Below are positions 8,972 through 19,648 of a stretch of 64,000 nucleotides of DNA, in pieces. Every line of letters begins with the position of its first letter. Position 1 is the stretch's first letter. A program made the position numbers and the translations under genes. The stretch is from Pseudomonas triclosanedens. GTDB taxonomy: Bacteria; Pseudomonadota; Gammaproteobacteria; Pseudomonadales; Pseudomonadaceae. The DNA lies in assembly GCF_026686735.1 (NCBI RefSeq), contig NZ_CP113432.1, forward strand, positions 4,205,001 to 4,269,000. The letters run 5' to 3'. Below the pieces are notes generated by a model that was given only the letters and a program-made list of their open reading frames with translations, was not told where the DNA came from and searched no databases.

Positions 8972-10420
8972 TCAGCGCGGGAAAGCCGGCGGATTCACGC
9001 CAGCCATGTCTTCCATCACGCGCACGACCTGGCAGCTGTAGCCGAACTCGTTGTCGTACCACACGTACAGAACGACGCGATTGTCGTTGCAGATGGTAGC
9101 CTCGGCATCGACCACGCCAGCATGGCGGGAGCCGACGAAGTCGGTGGAAACCACTTCCTGCGAGGAGACGAAATCGATCTGCTTCTGCAGGTCCGAGTGC
9201 ATGGCCATCTGGCGCAGGTACTCGTTGATCTCTTCGCGGGAGGTGGATTTTTCCAGATTCAGGTTCAGGATCGCCATCGAGACGTTCGGCGTCGGAACGC
9301 GGATCGCATTGCCGGTCAGCTTGCCCTTCAGAACCGGCAGGGCCTTGGCGGCGGCGGTAGCGGCGCCGGTCTCGGTGATCACCATGTTCAGCGGAGCGCT
9401 GCGGCCACGGCGGCTGCCCTTGTGGAAGTTGTCGATCAGGTTCTGGTCGTTGGTGTACGAGTGAACGGTTTCGACGTGGCCGTTGACGATACCGTACTGG
9501 TCGTTGACAGCCTTCAGCACCGGAACGATGGCGTTAGTAGTGCAGGAAGCAGCGGAGACGATCTTGTCGTCAGCGCTGATTTCGCCGTGGTTGATGCCGT
9601 GCACGATGTTCTTCAGCGCGCCTTTGCCCGGAGCGGTGAGGATCACGCGGGAGATGCCGGCGCACTTGAGGTGCTGGCCCAGGCCCTCGGCATCACGCCA
9701 CTTGCCGGTGTTGTCGACCAGCAGGGCGTTCTTGACGCCGTACTGGGTGTAGTCGATCGACGCCGGGTCGTTGGAGTAGATAACCTGGATCAGGTTGCCG
9801 TTGGCGGTAATGGTATTGTTTTCTTCGTCGATGGTGATGGTGCCATCGAACGGACCATGCACGGAGTCGCGGCGCAGCAGGCTGGCACGCTTGACCAGAT
9901 CGTTCTCGGCACCCTTGCGGACGACGATGGCACGCAGGCGCAGGCCGTCACCGCCACCGGTTTTCTCGATGAGGATGCGTGCCAGCAGGCGACCGATACG
10001 ACCGAAACCGTACAGGACAACGTCGGTGCCTTCGCGCTTGCCGCCGTTCTGCTTGCCAACCACGTCGGCCAGTTCGTCCTTGGTGAACTGCTCGATGCTG
10101 CGGCCGTTACCTTCAGCCTTGAACTTGGCGACCATCTTGCCCAGGTCGACGGAGGCGGCGCCCACCTTGAGCTCGCTCATCGCCTTGAGGATCGGGAAGG
10201 TGTCGTGTACCGACAGCTCGGCTTCGTCGGCCAGGCGGTGACGGGCGAAACGGTGCGCTTTGAGGATCGCGATCACCGAACGGTTGATCAGGCCACGGCC
10301 GTAGATCGAGGTCACCACGTTGTTGTTACGGTAGAGCTGGCCGATCAGCGGAATCATGGCTTCCGCGAGGGCTTCACGATCAATCCACTCACCGAGACAC
10401 TGGTCGGGCTTCTGGGTCAC
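8972..10420 (-). CDS. gap: Glyceraldehyde-3-phosphate dehydrogenase with N-terminal extension
   Basis: 482 residues from a GTG start (MTQKPDQCLG); GGAAGG lies 8 nt upstream. An alternative ATG at 10438 lacks a ribosome site. The catalytic core is intact: NAD-binding GFGRIGRLLA at about 138-147 and the active-site SAASCTTNAIVP with Cys293. Compared with classical GAPDH (about 335 residues, Cys near 150) there is an extra helical N-terminal region of about 135 residues. Such long Gap proteins occur in pseudomonads next to mfd and are thought to act mainly in gluconeogenesis. It is divergent from mfd. Confidence 0.9.
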   Translation of the reverse strand: MTQKPDQCLGEWIDREALAEAMIPLIGQLYRNNNVVTSIYGRGLINRSVIAILKAHRFARHRLADEAELSVHDTFPILKAMSELKVGAASVDLGKMVAKFKAEGNGRSIEQFTKDELADVVGKQNGGKREGTDVVLYGFGRIGRLLARILIEKTGGGDGLRLRAIVVRKGAENDLVKRASLLRRDSVHGPFDGTITIDEENNTITANGNLIQVIYSNDPASIDYTQYGVKNALLVDNTGKWRDAEGLGQHLKCAGISRVILTAPGKGALKNIVHGINHGEISADDKIVSAASCTTNAIVPVLKAVNDQYGIVNGHVETVHSYTNDQNLIDNFHKGSRRGRSAPLNMVITETGAATAAAKALPVLKGKLTGNAIRVPTPNVSMAILNLNLEKSTSREEINEYLRQMAMHSDLQKQIDFVSSQEVVSTDFVGSRHAGVVDAEATICNDNRVVLYVWYDNEFGYSCQVVRVMEDMAGVNPPAFPR

Positions 10421-10462
10421 GGGCAATACCTTCCACATGTAGGAGAAGAAAAAAGGGGCTAC

Positions 10463-10491
10463 ATTATGACGGCGTGAACAACCGGCGGCAA
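10463..10491 (-). promoter_or_regulatory. Predicted sigma70 promoter of gap
   Basis: On the minus strand TTGCCG, 17-nt spacer, CATAAT. It predicts a transcript start near 10457, upstream of both possible gap start codons. Confidence 0.5.
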
Positions 10492-10509
10492 TCCGCAGCC
10501 GTCGCATGA

Positions 10510-10539
10510 CTGACATCCATCAATCGGGATAGTTACAAT
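10510..10539 (+). promoter_or_regulatory. Predicted sigma70 promoter of mfd
   Basis: CTGACA, 18-nt spacer, TACAAT, 40 nt before the mfd GTG. It lies back to back with the gap promoter. Confidence 0.45.
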
Positions 10540-10578
10540 CCAACCGGTCCATTTCTTCGACCGGAGCCACGATCGCCC

Positions 10579-13500
10579 GTGTCCGTATTGCGCACTCCTA
10601 CGCTGCCGACCGCCGCCGGCAAGCAATCCTGGGGCAACCTGCCAGGTGCCGCCCTGAGCCTTGCCGTTGCCGAAGCCTCGACAGCGGCAAAGCGTTTCAC
10701 CCTGTTGCTGACCGCCGACAGCCAGAGCGCCGAGCGCCTGGAGCAGGAACTGCGCTTCTTTGCGCCGGACCTGCCGGTACTGCAGCTACCGGACTGGGAA
10801 ACCCTCCCCTACGACGTGTTCTCGCCGCACCAGGACATCATTTCCCAGCGCGTCGCCACACTTTATCAATTGCCCGAACTGCGCCGCGGCGTGCTGGTAG
10901 TACCGATCACTACCGCCCTGCACCGCCTGGCGCCAGCCAAGTTCCTGCTAGGCAGCAGCCTGGTCCTGGATGTCGGCCAGAAGCTCGATGTCGAGCAGAT
11001 GCGCAGCCGCTTCGAGGCCGCCGGCTACCGCTGCGTTGACACCGTCTACGAGCATGGCGAGTTCGCCGTTCGCGGCGCGCTGATCGACCTGTTCCCGATG
11101 GGCAGCGAACTGCCCTACCGCATCGACCTGTTCGACGATGAAATCGAGACGCTGCGCACCTTCGACCCGGAAACCCAGCGTTCCATCGACAAGGTCGACA
11201 GCATCCGCCTGCTGCCGGCTCGCGAGTTCCCGCTGCGCAAGGAGGCGGTGACCGGTTTCCGTGGCCGCTTCCGCGAGCGCTTCGATGTCGACTACCGGCG
11301 CTGCCCGATCTACCAGGACCTGGCCAGCGGCCTGACACCGGCCGGCATCGAGTACTACATCCCGCTGTTCTTCGAAGAGGGCGAGACTTCCACACTGTTC
11401 GACTATCTGCCGCAGGACACCCAGGTGTTCTCCCTGCCGGGCATCGAGACAGCCGCCGAGCAGTTCTGGACCGATGTGCGCAACCGCTACGAGGACCGTC
11501 GCTACGACCCGGAACGTCCGTTGCTGCCACCCGCCGAAGTATTCCTGCCGGTGGAAGACTGCTTCGCCCGCCTGAAGAACTGGCCGCGTGTAGTGGTCAG
11601 CCCGGAACCGATCGAGCCGGGCGTCGGCCGCGAACGCTTCTCCGCCGAGCCGCTGCCGGAACTCGCCATCGAGGCCAAGGCCAGCGAACCGCTGGCGCGC
11701 CTGCGCCAGTTCATCGAACAGTTCGACGGCCGCATCCTGTTCGCCGCCGAATCCGCCGGACGCCGCGAAGTGCTGCTGGAACTGCTGGCGCGGCTGAAGC
11801 TGCGCCCGGTGGAAGTCGACGGATGGCCGGGCTTTCTCAATCATCAGGATCGCCTGGCGATCACCATCGCTCCGATGGACGAGGGCCTGCTGCTGGAGGC
11901 CGGGAAGCACCGCCCCGGCATCGCCCTGGTCGCCGAGAGCCCGCTGTTCGGCCAGCGCGTCATGCAACGACGCCGCCGGGAGAAGACCCGCGACGGCGGC
12001 GAGAATGTCATCAAGAACCTCACCGAGCTGCGCGAGGGTGCGCCGGTGGTGCACATCGACCACGGTGTCGGTCGCTACATGGGCCTGATCACCCTGGAGA
12101 TCGACGGCCAGAACGCCGAGTTCCTGGCCCTGGAATACGCAGACGAAGCCAAGCTCTACGTGCCAGTGGCCAACCTGCACCTGATCGCCCGCTACACCGG
12201 CAGCGACGACGCCCTGGCGCCGCTGCACAAGCTGGGCTCGGAAACCTGGCAGAAGGCCAAGCGCAAGGCCGCCGAACAGGTCCGCGACGTCGCCGCCGAA
12301 CTGCTCGACATCTATGCACGCCGTGCGGCGCGCAAGGGCTACGCGTTCAAAGACCCGCAGGCGGACTACGCGACCTTCTCCGCTGGCTTCCCCTTCGAGG
12401 AAACCCCGGACCAGCAGACTGCCATCGAGGCCGTCGTGGCCGACATGCTCGCCGACAAGCCGATGGATCGCCTGGTCTGCGGCGACGTGGGCTTCGGCAA
12501 AACCGAGGTGGCAATGCGCGCCGCGTTCGTCGCGGTGCACAGCGGCAAGCAGGTCGCTGTGCTCGTACCGACCACCCTCCTCGCCCAGCAGCACTACAAC
12601 AGCTTCCGCGACCGCTTCGCGGACTGGCCGGTGACAGTCGAGGTCATGAGCCGCTTCAAGTCGACCAAAGAGGTCGAAGGCGCTGTGGCACAACTGGCCG
12701 AAGGCAAGGTGGATATCGTCATCGGCACCCACAAGCTGCTGCAGGACGACGTCAAGTTCAAGAATCTCGGCCTGGTCATCATCGACGAGGAACACCGCTT
12801 CGGCGTGCGCCAGAAGGAACAACTCAAGGCACTGCGCAGCGAGGTAGACATCCTCACCCTCACCGCAACGCCGATCCCCCGCACGCTCAATATGGCCGTG
12901 GCAGGCATGCGCGACCTGTCGATCATCGCCACACCGCCAGCGCGCCGCCTCTCCGTGCGCACCTTCGTAATGGAAGAACAGAAGTCGGTGATCAAGGAAG
13001 CCCTGTTGCGCGAACTGCTGCGCGGCGGCCAGGTGTACTACCTGCACAATGAGGTGAAGACCATCGAGAAGTGCGCCCGCGACTTGGCGGAGCTGGTCCC
13101 GGAAGCGCGCATCGGCATCGGCCACGGGCAGATGAACGAGCGCGAACTGGAGCGGGTGATGAGCGACTTCTACCACAAGCGCTTCAACGTGCTAGTAGCC
13201 TCGACCATCATCGAAACCGGCATCGACGTGCCCAGCGCCAACACCATCCTCATCGAGCGCGCCGACAAGTTCGGCCTGGCCCAACTGCACCAGTTGCGCG
13301 GCCGCGTAGGCCGCAGCCACCACCAGGCCTATGCCTACCTGCTCACCCCACCTCGCAAGCAGATGACCCCGGACGCCGAAAAGCGCCTGGAAGCCATCGC
13401 CAACGCCCAGGACCTGGGCGCCGGCTTCGTGCTGGCGACCCACGACCTGGAAATCCGCGGCGCCGGCGAACTGCTCGGCGAAGGTCAGAGCGGACAGATC

Positions 13501-14043
13501 CAGGCAGTGGGCTTCACCCTCTATATGGAAATGCTCGAACGCGCGGTGAAGGCCATCCGCAAAGGCGAGCAGCCGAACCTGGAACAACCGCTGGGCGGCG
13601 GTCCGGACATCAACCTGCGGGTGCCGGCGCTGATCCCCGAAGACTACCTGCCGGACGTCCACGGCCGCCTGATCCTCTACAAGCGTATCGCCAACGCGGT
13701 CGACGAGGACGGGCTGCGCGAACTGCAGGTGGAAATGATCGACCGCTTCGGCCTGCTTCCTGAACCGGCCAAGAACCTCATGCGCCTGACTTTACTGAAA
13801 CTGCAGGCAGAAAAGCTTGGCATCGTGAAGGTTGATGCCGGGCCGCAGGGAGGACGGGTAGAATTCGCCGCCGATACCTGCGTCGACCCGCTGGTCCTGA
13901 TCAAGATGATCCAGAGCCAACCCAATCGGTACAAATTCGAAGGGGCGACCCTCTTCAAGTTCCAGGTTCCGATGGAGCGCCCGGAAGAACGCTTCAACAC
14001 GCTGGAAGCGCTGCTCGAGCGCCTCAAGCCACAGACTCACTAA
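10579..14043 (+). CDS. mfd: Transcription-repair coupling factor Mfd
   Basis: 1154-residue cytoplasmic DNA translocase that removes stalled RNA polymerase and recruits UvrA. Visible parts are: an N-terminal UvrB-like module (LPDWETLPYDVFSPHQ, GALIDLFPMGSELPYRIDLFDDEIE); an RNA-polymerase interaction domain (HIDHGVGRYMGL, LALEYADEAKLYVPV); a superfamily 2 motor with Walker A GDVGFGKTEVA and IIDEEHRFG; motif VI HQLRGRVGRS; and the C-terminal TRCF domain. Full family length. The GTG start is the only one compatible with the short leader; csiV begins 12 nt after its stop. Confidence 0.97.
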   Translation: MSVLRTPTLPTAAGKQSWGNLPGAALSLAVAEASTAAKRFTLLLTADSQSAERLEQELRFFAPDLPVLQLPDWETLPYDVFSPHQDIISQRVATLYQLPELRRGVLVVPITTALHRLAPAKFLLGSSLVLDVGQKLDVEQMRSRFEAAGYRCVDTVYEHGEFAVRGALIDLFPMGSELPYRIDLFDDEIETLRTFDPETQRSIDKVDSIRLLPAREFPLRKEAVTGFRGRFRERFDVDYRRCPIYQDLASGLTPAGIEYYIPLFFEEGETSTLFDYLPQDTQVFSLPGIETAAEQFWTDVRNRYEDRRYDPERPLLPPAEVFLPVEDCFARLKNWPRVVVSPEPIEPGVGRERFSAEPLPELAIEAKASEPLARLRQFIEQFDGRILFAAESAGRREVLLELLARLKLRPVEVDGWPGFLNHQDRLAITIAPMDEGLLLEAGKHRPGIALVAESPLFGQRVMQRRRREKTRDGGENVIKNLTELREGAPVVHIDHGVGRYMGLITLEIDGQNAEFLALEYADEAKLYVPVANLHLIARYTGSDDALAPLHKLGSETWQKAKRKAAEQVRDVAAELLDIYARRAARKGYAFKDPQADYATFSAGFPFEETPDQQTAIEAVVADMLADKPMDRLVCGDVGFGKTEVAMRAAFVAVHSGKQVAVLVPTTLLAQQHYNSFRDRFADWPVTVEVMSRFKSTKEVEGAVAQLAEGKVDIVIGTHKLLQDDVKFKNLGLVIIDEEHRFGVRQKEQLKALRSEVDILTLTATPIPRTLNMAVAGMRDLSIIATPPARRLSVRTFVMEEQKSVIKEALLRELLRGGQVYYLHNEVKTIEKCARDLAELVPEARIGIGHGQMNERELERVMSDFYHKRFNVLVASTIIETGIDVPSANTILIERADKFGLAQLHQLRGRVGRSHHQAYAYLLTPPRKQMTPDAEKRLEAIANAQDLGAGFVLATHDLEIRGAGELLGEGQSGQIQAVGFTLYMEMLERAVKAIRKGEQPNLEQPLGGGPDINLRVPALIPEDYLPDVHGRLILYKRIANAVDEDGLRELQVEMIDRFGLLPEPAKNLMRLTLLKLQAEKLGIVKVDAGPQGGRVEFAADTCVDPLVLIKMIQSQPNRYKFEGATLFKFQVPMERPEERFNTLEALLERLKPQTH

Positions 14044-14055
14044 GGACCCCGTGCA

Positions 14056-14715
14056 ATGCGCCTGTTCCAACCCTTGCTGCTGTCGCTGGCCCTGCTGTCG
14101 CCGGCTGCCCTCGCCGAGCCCTACCAGGTGGAGCTGATTCTGTTCCAGCAGTCCGGCGATGCCGTATTCGCCAGCCAGTCCGCCCCCGACGACTGGGCCA
14201 AAGGCGCTCAGCCGCCAAGCGCGGACAGCCAGCGCCCCACCGCCCTCGACGCGCAGGTGGCGAAGCTGCGGCAGAATGAAGGCTTCCAGGTACTGATGCA
14301 CAAAGCCTGGCGCCAGGACATCGACGCCAACCCGGTGAAGATCGCCCTCAACGAAGGCGAAAAACGTGACGGACACTACCCGGTGGAAGGAACGATCACC
14401 CTCAGCCAGCAGCGTTTTGTGAACACCCAGACCAACTTCTGGATCAACCAGTTCGGCAATGACGGCCTGCTCGCCGCCAGCCAGCACATGGTCCAGGAAG
14501 CCAGCCTTAAAAACAGCGTGCTGACCTACCTCGACCACCCAAGCCTGGGCATGTTGATCAAAGTCAGCCCGCTCAATGCCCGCCCGGCCTCACCACCGCC
14601 GCCCGGAATGGAAGACGAGGCCCCCACCGGCCCTGGCGCGCTGCAGCAACCCGCACCGGCCGCACCGAGCGACGGCGGCTTCGACGCCCCTCCGCCGGCA
14701 CAACCCGCGCAGTAA
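14056..14715 (+). CDS. csiV: CsiV-family exported protein
   Basis: 219 residues with a signal peptide (MRLFQPLLLSLALLSPAALA). The family core YQVELILFQQ... is followed by ALDAQVAKLRQNEGFQVLMHKAWRQ, a beta-rich domain (HYPVEGTITLSQQRFV) and a Pro/Ala-rich tail. Homologues are called CsiV (peptidoglycan-binding protein that activates LpoA in Vibrio); the gene regularly follows mfd in pseudomonads. Start 12 nt after mfd implies co-transcription and a periplasmic role unrelated to Mfd. Confidence 0.85.
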   Translation: MRLFQPLLLSLALLSPAALAEPYQVELILFQQSGDAVFASQSAPDDWAKGAQPPSADSQRPTALDAQVAKLRQNEGFQVLMHKAWRQDIDANPVKIALNEGEKRDGHYPVEGTITLSQQRFVNTQTNFWINQFGNDGLLAASQHMVQEASLKNSVLTYLDHPSLGMLIKVSPLNARPASPPPPGMEDEAPTGPGALQQPAPAAPSDGGFDAPPPAQPAQ

Positions 14716-14719
14716 TGAA

Positions 14720-14748
14720 AAAAGGCCGCATCACTGCGGCCTTTTTCG
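14720..14748. terminator. Terminator shared by csiV and mtiP
   Basis: Stem AAAAGGCCGCA, loop TCAC, TGCGGCCTTTT followed by T-rich sequence. A-rich on one side and T-rich on the other, it can serve both converging genes. Confidence 0.85.
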
Positions 14749-14766
14749 TTTTCCTGGAGCTGGAAT

Positions 14767-16624
<1,858 letters not shown>

Positions 16625-16633
16625 GTCATTTCC

Positions 16634-17158
16634 TTAATTCAGTCCCGCCGCCCGCCAATAAGGGCAGGCGGCTTCATCGATACGAACCCGGCAATGGAGA
16701 GGCACGCGAGGAAAGAGTTCCAGCAGGTCATCATTGCGCAAGCGAATGCAACCGTGGGAGACCGGCACGCCCACCGGCTCGCAGTCCGGCGCACCGTGCA
16801 GATAGATGTAGCGGCGGAACGTATCGACCTCGCCCATTCGATTGCGCCCTGGCTCGGACCCACAGAGCCAGAGGATACGAGACAGGATCCAGTCGCGCCT
16901 GGGAAATGCCTCGTGCAGCTCCGCGGACCAGACTTCGCCGGTCCAGCGCCGCCCCTTCAGTACCGCCCCCCGGGGCAGGCCATCCCCGATACGTGCGCGT
17001 ACCTGATGCTCGCCACGCGGCGTGCAGCCAGAACCATTGCGCTCCCCGGCCCCTTTTGCAGCCGAGGATATCTGCAGGCGCAGCACCAGACGCCCTGCGG
17101 CAAAGCCGTAGAGCATCTGATCGGCAAGGGAAACATGCAGGAGATCGAGGTCAGCCAT
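16634..17158 (-). CDS. YkuD-domain L,D-carboxypeptidase/transpeptidase without signal peptide
   Basis: 174 residues. The YkuD signature is complete: YIYLHGAPD followed by SHGCIRLRNDDLLELF, with the catalytic Cys and the conserved His and Arg. Classical L,D-transpeptidases are exported, but this protein has no signal peptide or membrane helix. Cytoplasmic YkuD enzymes (ElsL of Acinetobacter, LdcV-type) are reported to be L,D-carboxypeptidases of peptidoglycan recycling that take the place of LdcA. The 9-nt junction with nagZ, a cytoplasmic recycling enzyme, supports that reading. The reaction is inferred. Confidence 0.82.
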   Translation of the reverse strand: MADLDLLHVSLADQMLYGFAAGRLVLRLQISSAAKGAGERNGSGCTPRGEHQVRARIGDGLPRGAVLKGRRWTGEVWSAELHEAFPRRDWILSRILWLCGSEPGRNRMGEVDTFRRYIYLHGAPDCEPVGVPVSHGCIRLRNDDLLELFPRVPLHCRVRIDEAACPYWRAAGLN

Positions 17159-17202
17159 GACCGGCTACTTTAGCCGATCAAGCCAGTGCAGCCCAGCCTG
17201 GG

Positions 17203-17916
17203 TCAGACCTTGGCAGGCGCCGAAGCAGACGTCTTGGCCCGAGGCTTGGGCTGCGCGCCAGCCAGCGAAGGATCGCTGAGACCGCTGTCCGCGCGCATGC
17301 CAGCGGCGAGGAACGGCACCATCAGACGCATTACCTGCTCGATGGAAGTGTTCACGCCGAAATCGTTTTCGGCCATCGCTCGCAGCGCCTTGATACCGGA
17401 CATACTGAACGCCGCGGCGCCAAGCATGAAATGCACGCGCCAGAACAGTTCAAGCGGCGGAAGACGCGGCGCTGCCTCGTTCACCAACAGCATGAAGCGG
17501 CGGAATACCTTTCCGTAGACCTCTTCGAGATACTTGCGCAAGTGCCCCTGGCTCTGACTGAACGCAAGGCCGAGCAAGCGCATGAAGATAGAAAGGTCAT
17601 TGCCGCTGCGCGGCTTCACCGCCATCGCCTGGACGACCAGCAACTCGAGGAGTTCCTCAAGCGAGGCACGCGGCGAATCGGGCTTGGCCTGGCGACGATC
17701 CAGTTCCTTTTCGAGGCTGGCGCAGAACGGGCCGAGGAAGCGCGAAAAGACAGCCTGGATCAACGCCTTCTTCGAGCCGAAGTGATAATTCACCGCCGCG
17801 AGGTTCACCCCAGCCTTGCTGGTGATCAGACGCAACGAGGTCTCGGCGAAGCCCTTCTCCGCGAACAGCTGTTCCGCAGCATCCAGGATGCGTTCGACGG
17901 TTTCCGACTGGGCCAT
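17203..17916 (-). CDS. psrA: TetR-family fatty-acid-responsive regulator PsrA
   Basis: 237 residues. N-terminal HTH (ERILDAAEQLFAEKGF ... LRLITSKAGVNLAAVNYHFGSKKALI) matches PsrA of Pseudomonas very closely. PsrA represses the beta-oxidation genes fadBA and itself, is released by long-chain fatty acids, and activates rpoS. The start MAQSETVER (17916) has GGAG upstream; an earlier start at 17940 is rejected because it overlaps the operator. It is divergent from lexA. Two abutting operator sites cover its promoter (see 17934-17960). Confidence 0.95.
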   Translation of the reverse strand: MAQSETVERILDAAEQLFAEKGFAETSLRLITSKAGVNLAAVNYHFGSKKALIQAVFSRFLGPFCASLEKELDRRQAKPDSPRASLEELLELLVVQAMAVKPRSGNDLSIFMRLLGLAFSQSQGHLRKYLEEVYGKVFRRFMLLVNEAAPRLPPLELFWRVHFMLGAAAFSMSGIKALRAMAENDFGVNTSIEQVMRLMVPFLAAGMRADSGLSDPSLAGAQPKPRAKTSASAPAKV

Positions 17917-17933
17917 GGCTACTCCGCGCCTGA

Positions 17934-17960
17934 CAAACACTTGTTTGAAACATACGTTTC
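17934..17960. promoter_or_regulatory. Tandem PsrA operators at psrA
   Basis: Two 14-bp palindromes of the known PsrA form (G/C)AAAC-N4-GTTT(G/C): CAAAC-ACTT-GTTTG at 17934-17947 and GAAAC-ATAC-GTTTC at 17947-17960. They share the base at 17947. The second site covers the -10 element of psrA, consistent with autorepression. Confidence 0.85.
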
Positions 17961-17978
17961 AGCCTCGCGCATTGTCAA
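17949..17978 (-). promoter_or_regulatory. Predicted psrA promoter
   Basis: On the minus strand TTGACA (17978-17973), 18-nt spacer, TATGTT (17954-17949). The -10 is inside the second PsrA operator. Confidence 0.6.
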
Positions 17979-18108
17979 GCCGGAAGCGAAGAATTGTTTA
18001 CAAAAACGTAGGCAATACGACGAACAGCCCACCTGAAAGCAAGACGCTTCCCAGAACGCAAAGGTTACATGGATGAATACCCGGCCAACAGCCACCAGAA
18101 ATAAAGCA

Positions 18109-18136
18109 TTGCCAGGCGGCCATCACTGTATATAAT
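18109..18136 (+). promoter_or_regulatory. Predicted lexA promoter
   Basis: TTGCCA, 16-nt spacer, TATAAT. The -10 hexamer lies inside the first LexA box. Confidence 0.65.
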
Positions 18137-18141
18137 TCCAG
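18126..18141. promoter_or_regulatory. LexA (SOS) box 1
   Basis: CTGTATATAATTCCAG fits the CTG-N10-CAG consensus and overlaps the lexA -10 element. Confidence 0.9.
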
Positions 18142-18144
18142 TCA

Positions 18145-18160
18145 CTGTATAAAAAGCCAG
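18145..18160. promoter_or_regulatory. LexA (SOS) box 2
   Basis: CTGTATAAAAAGCCAG, also CTG-N10-CAG, ends 9 nt before the lexA start. Two boxes give tight autoregulation, as known for lexA genes. Confidence 0.88.
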
Positions 18161-18169
18161 AGTATGGAC

Positions 18170-18784
18170 ATGCTGAAGCTGACGCCGCGCCAAGCCGAGA
18201 TCCTCTCCTTCATCAAACGCTGCCTGGAAGACAACGGCTACCCGCCCACCCGCGCCGAAATCGCCCAGGAACTCGGCTTCAAATCGCCCAATGCCGCCGA
18301 GGAACATCTCAAGGCCCTTGCTCGCAAGGGCGCCATCGAAATGACCCCTGGCGCCTCGCGCGGCATCCGCATCCCCGGTTTCGAGCCCAAGGCTGCCGCA
18401 AACGATGACGAACTGCCGATCATCGGCCGTGTCGCCGCCGGCGCACCGATCCTTGCCGAACAGAACGTCGACGATACCTGCCGCATCAATCCCACCTTCT
18501 TCAATCCGCCGGCCAACTACCTGCTGCGCGTGCGCGGCCAGAGCATGAAGGATGTCGGCATCCTCGACGGCGACCTGCTGGCCGTGCACGTCACTCGCGA
18601 GGCCCGCAACGGCCAGATCGTGGTTGCGCGCCTGGGTGAGGAAGTAACCGTGAAGCGCTTCAAGCGCGAGGGCAGCAAGGTCTGGCTGATCGCCGAAAAC
18701 CCGGAGTTCGCCCCCATCGAGGTCGATCTCAAGGAACAGGAACTGGTCATCGAAGGCTTGAGTGTCGGCGTGATCCGCCGCTGA
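18170..18784 (+). CDS. lexA: SOS repressor LexA
   Basis: 204 residues: winged HTH ([16 protein letters not shown] ... [17 protein letters not shown]) and a C-terminal S24 autoprotease domain. The cleavage site Ala90-Gly91, catalytic Ser125 and Lys162 fall exactly at the numbers used for P. aeruginosa LexA when translation starts at 18170. This is why the ATG at 18164, two codons upstream, was not chosen. It represses SOS genes until RecA filaments stimulate self-cleavage. sulA follows 13 nt after its stop, forming a lexA-sulA operon. Confidence 0.96.
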   Translation: MLKLTPRQAEILSFIKRCLEDNGYPPTRAEIAQELGFKSPNAAEEHLKALARKGAIEMTPGASRGIRIPGFEPKAAANDDELPIIGRVAAGAPILAEQNVDDTCRINPTFFNPPANYLLRVRGQSMKDVGILDGDLLAVHVTREARNGQIVVARLGEEVTVKRFKREGSKVWLIAENPEFAPIEVDLKEQELVIEGLSVGVIRR

Positions 18785-18797
18785 ACAGGAGGCACCC

Positions 18798-19271
18798 ATG
18801 CAGTACCCGCAGCCATTGAACCTGCCGCAACTTCCGCTGTTCCAGGAGGCACTCTGGGCAAGCGGTACTGCTTCCCTGCTCCCGGAGCTGATGGATGAAG
18901 AGCCTGCTACCCCCGACAGCGCCTTCAGCGAGATTGTCCTTCGCGGCCTGCACGGCCAATGTCTGACACTTCTGGCACCGATGCTGCGTGAACTTAGCGA
19001 GGAAAGCGATTCCCGCTGGCTGACCTTGATCGCTCCGCCCTCCAGCCTTACGCCAGACTGGCTGCGCAAAGCCGGCCTGAATCGGGAGCGCATCCTGCTC
19101 CTGCCGGCCAAGGATCAAGCCGCCGCCCAGGCACTCGCCTGTGAAGCACTCCGGCTGGGCAACAGCCACACTGTCGTGAGCTGGTTGAATCTCAGCTCCC
19201 AGGCGCGCGCGCAGCTATCCCGCGCAGCCGTTACCGGTCAGGCGCAAAGTCTGAATATTCGTCTGGGGTAA
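18798..19271 (+). CDS. sulA: Cell-division inhibitor SulA
   Basis: 157 residues of the SulA family (FSEIVLRGLHGQCLTLLAPMLRELSEESDSRWLTLIAPP, then GNSHTVVSWL). It binds FtsZ and blocks ring assembly during SOS. AGGAGG lies 5 nt before the ATG. It depends on the lexA promoter and its two boxes; no separate SOS box is seen in the 13-nt gap. Confidence 0.92.
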   Translation: MQYPQPLNLPQLPLFQEALWASGTASLLPELMDEEPATPDSAFSEIVLRGLHGQCLTLLAPMLRELSEESDSRWLTLIAPPSSLTPDWLRKAGLNRERILLLPAKDQAAAQALACEALRLGNSHTVVSWLNLSSQARAQLSRAAVTGQAQSLNIRLG

Positions 19272-19276
19272 TGAAA

Positions 19277-19300
19277 GCTTCGTCGCGAATGCGGCGAAGC
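19277..19300. terminator. Hairpin downstream of sulA
   Basis: GCTTCGTCGC, loop GAAT, GCGGCGAAGC (one G-T pair) directly after the sulA stop. No T-run follows, so termination is uncertain. Confidence 0.4.
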
Positions 19301-19312
19301 AGGGGCATGCGC

Positions 19313-19549
19313 TTAATGCAGGACGCGAGGGTCTTCGTCCATGCCGACATCACCGCCCTCGGCGAGACGACCTGCCATCTGCACACCCACGTTGAACATC
19401 GCTTTGGCGATCTCGATGTGCTGCCCCTGCAGGAAGCCTTTCGCGTCGGCGGAGAATTCCAGAGTCACCAATGCCTCTTCCTCGTCCGCGCGACGCAGCA
19501 CAATACGCCCGTCAGGCAGCTCTACGATTTCCAGAAATGAGGTTGGCAT
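19313..19549 (-). CDS. Small conserved protein of unknown function
   Basis: 78 residues starting MPTSFLEIVELPDGRIVLRRADEEEALVTLEFS. It is acidic and probably soluble, with a beta-hairpin-like N-terminus and a helix (LQGQHIEIAKAMFNVGVQMAGRLAEGGD). No signal peptide. Conserved in the same position (after sulA) in pseudomonads as I recall, but with no known role. The ATG at 19549 has GGAG 10 nt upstream. Convergent with sulA. Confidence 0.78.
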   Translation of the reverse strand: MPTSFLEIVELPDGRIVLRRADEEEALVTLEFSADAKGFLQGQHIEIAKAMFNVGVQMAGRLAEGGDVGMDEDPRVLH

Positions 19550-19648
19550 AGCGAACGTTCTCCACAGCAGAACGCGTAGTGTAACAGCCACATCCGCTAC
19601 ACCCTAGCCCAACGTTCCCCTAGGCAGCCTGTTGGTCGGAATTATGAA

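Noticed and set aside
10948..13176. 742-codon open frame antisense to mfd
   Set aside because: Shadow of mfd; no ribosome site or recognisable motif.
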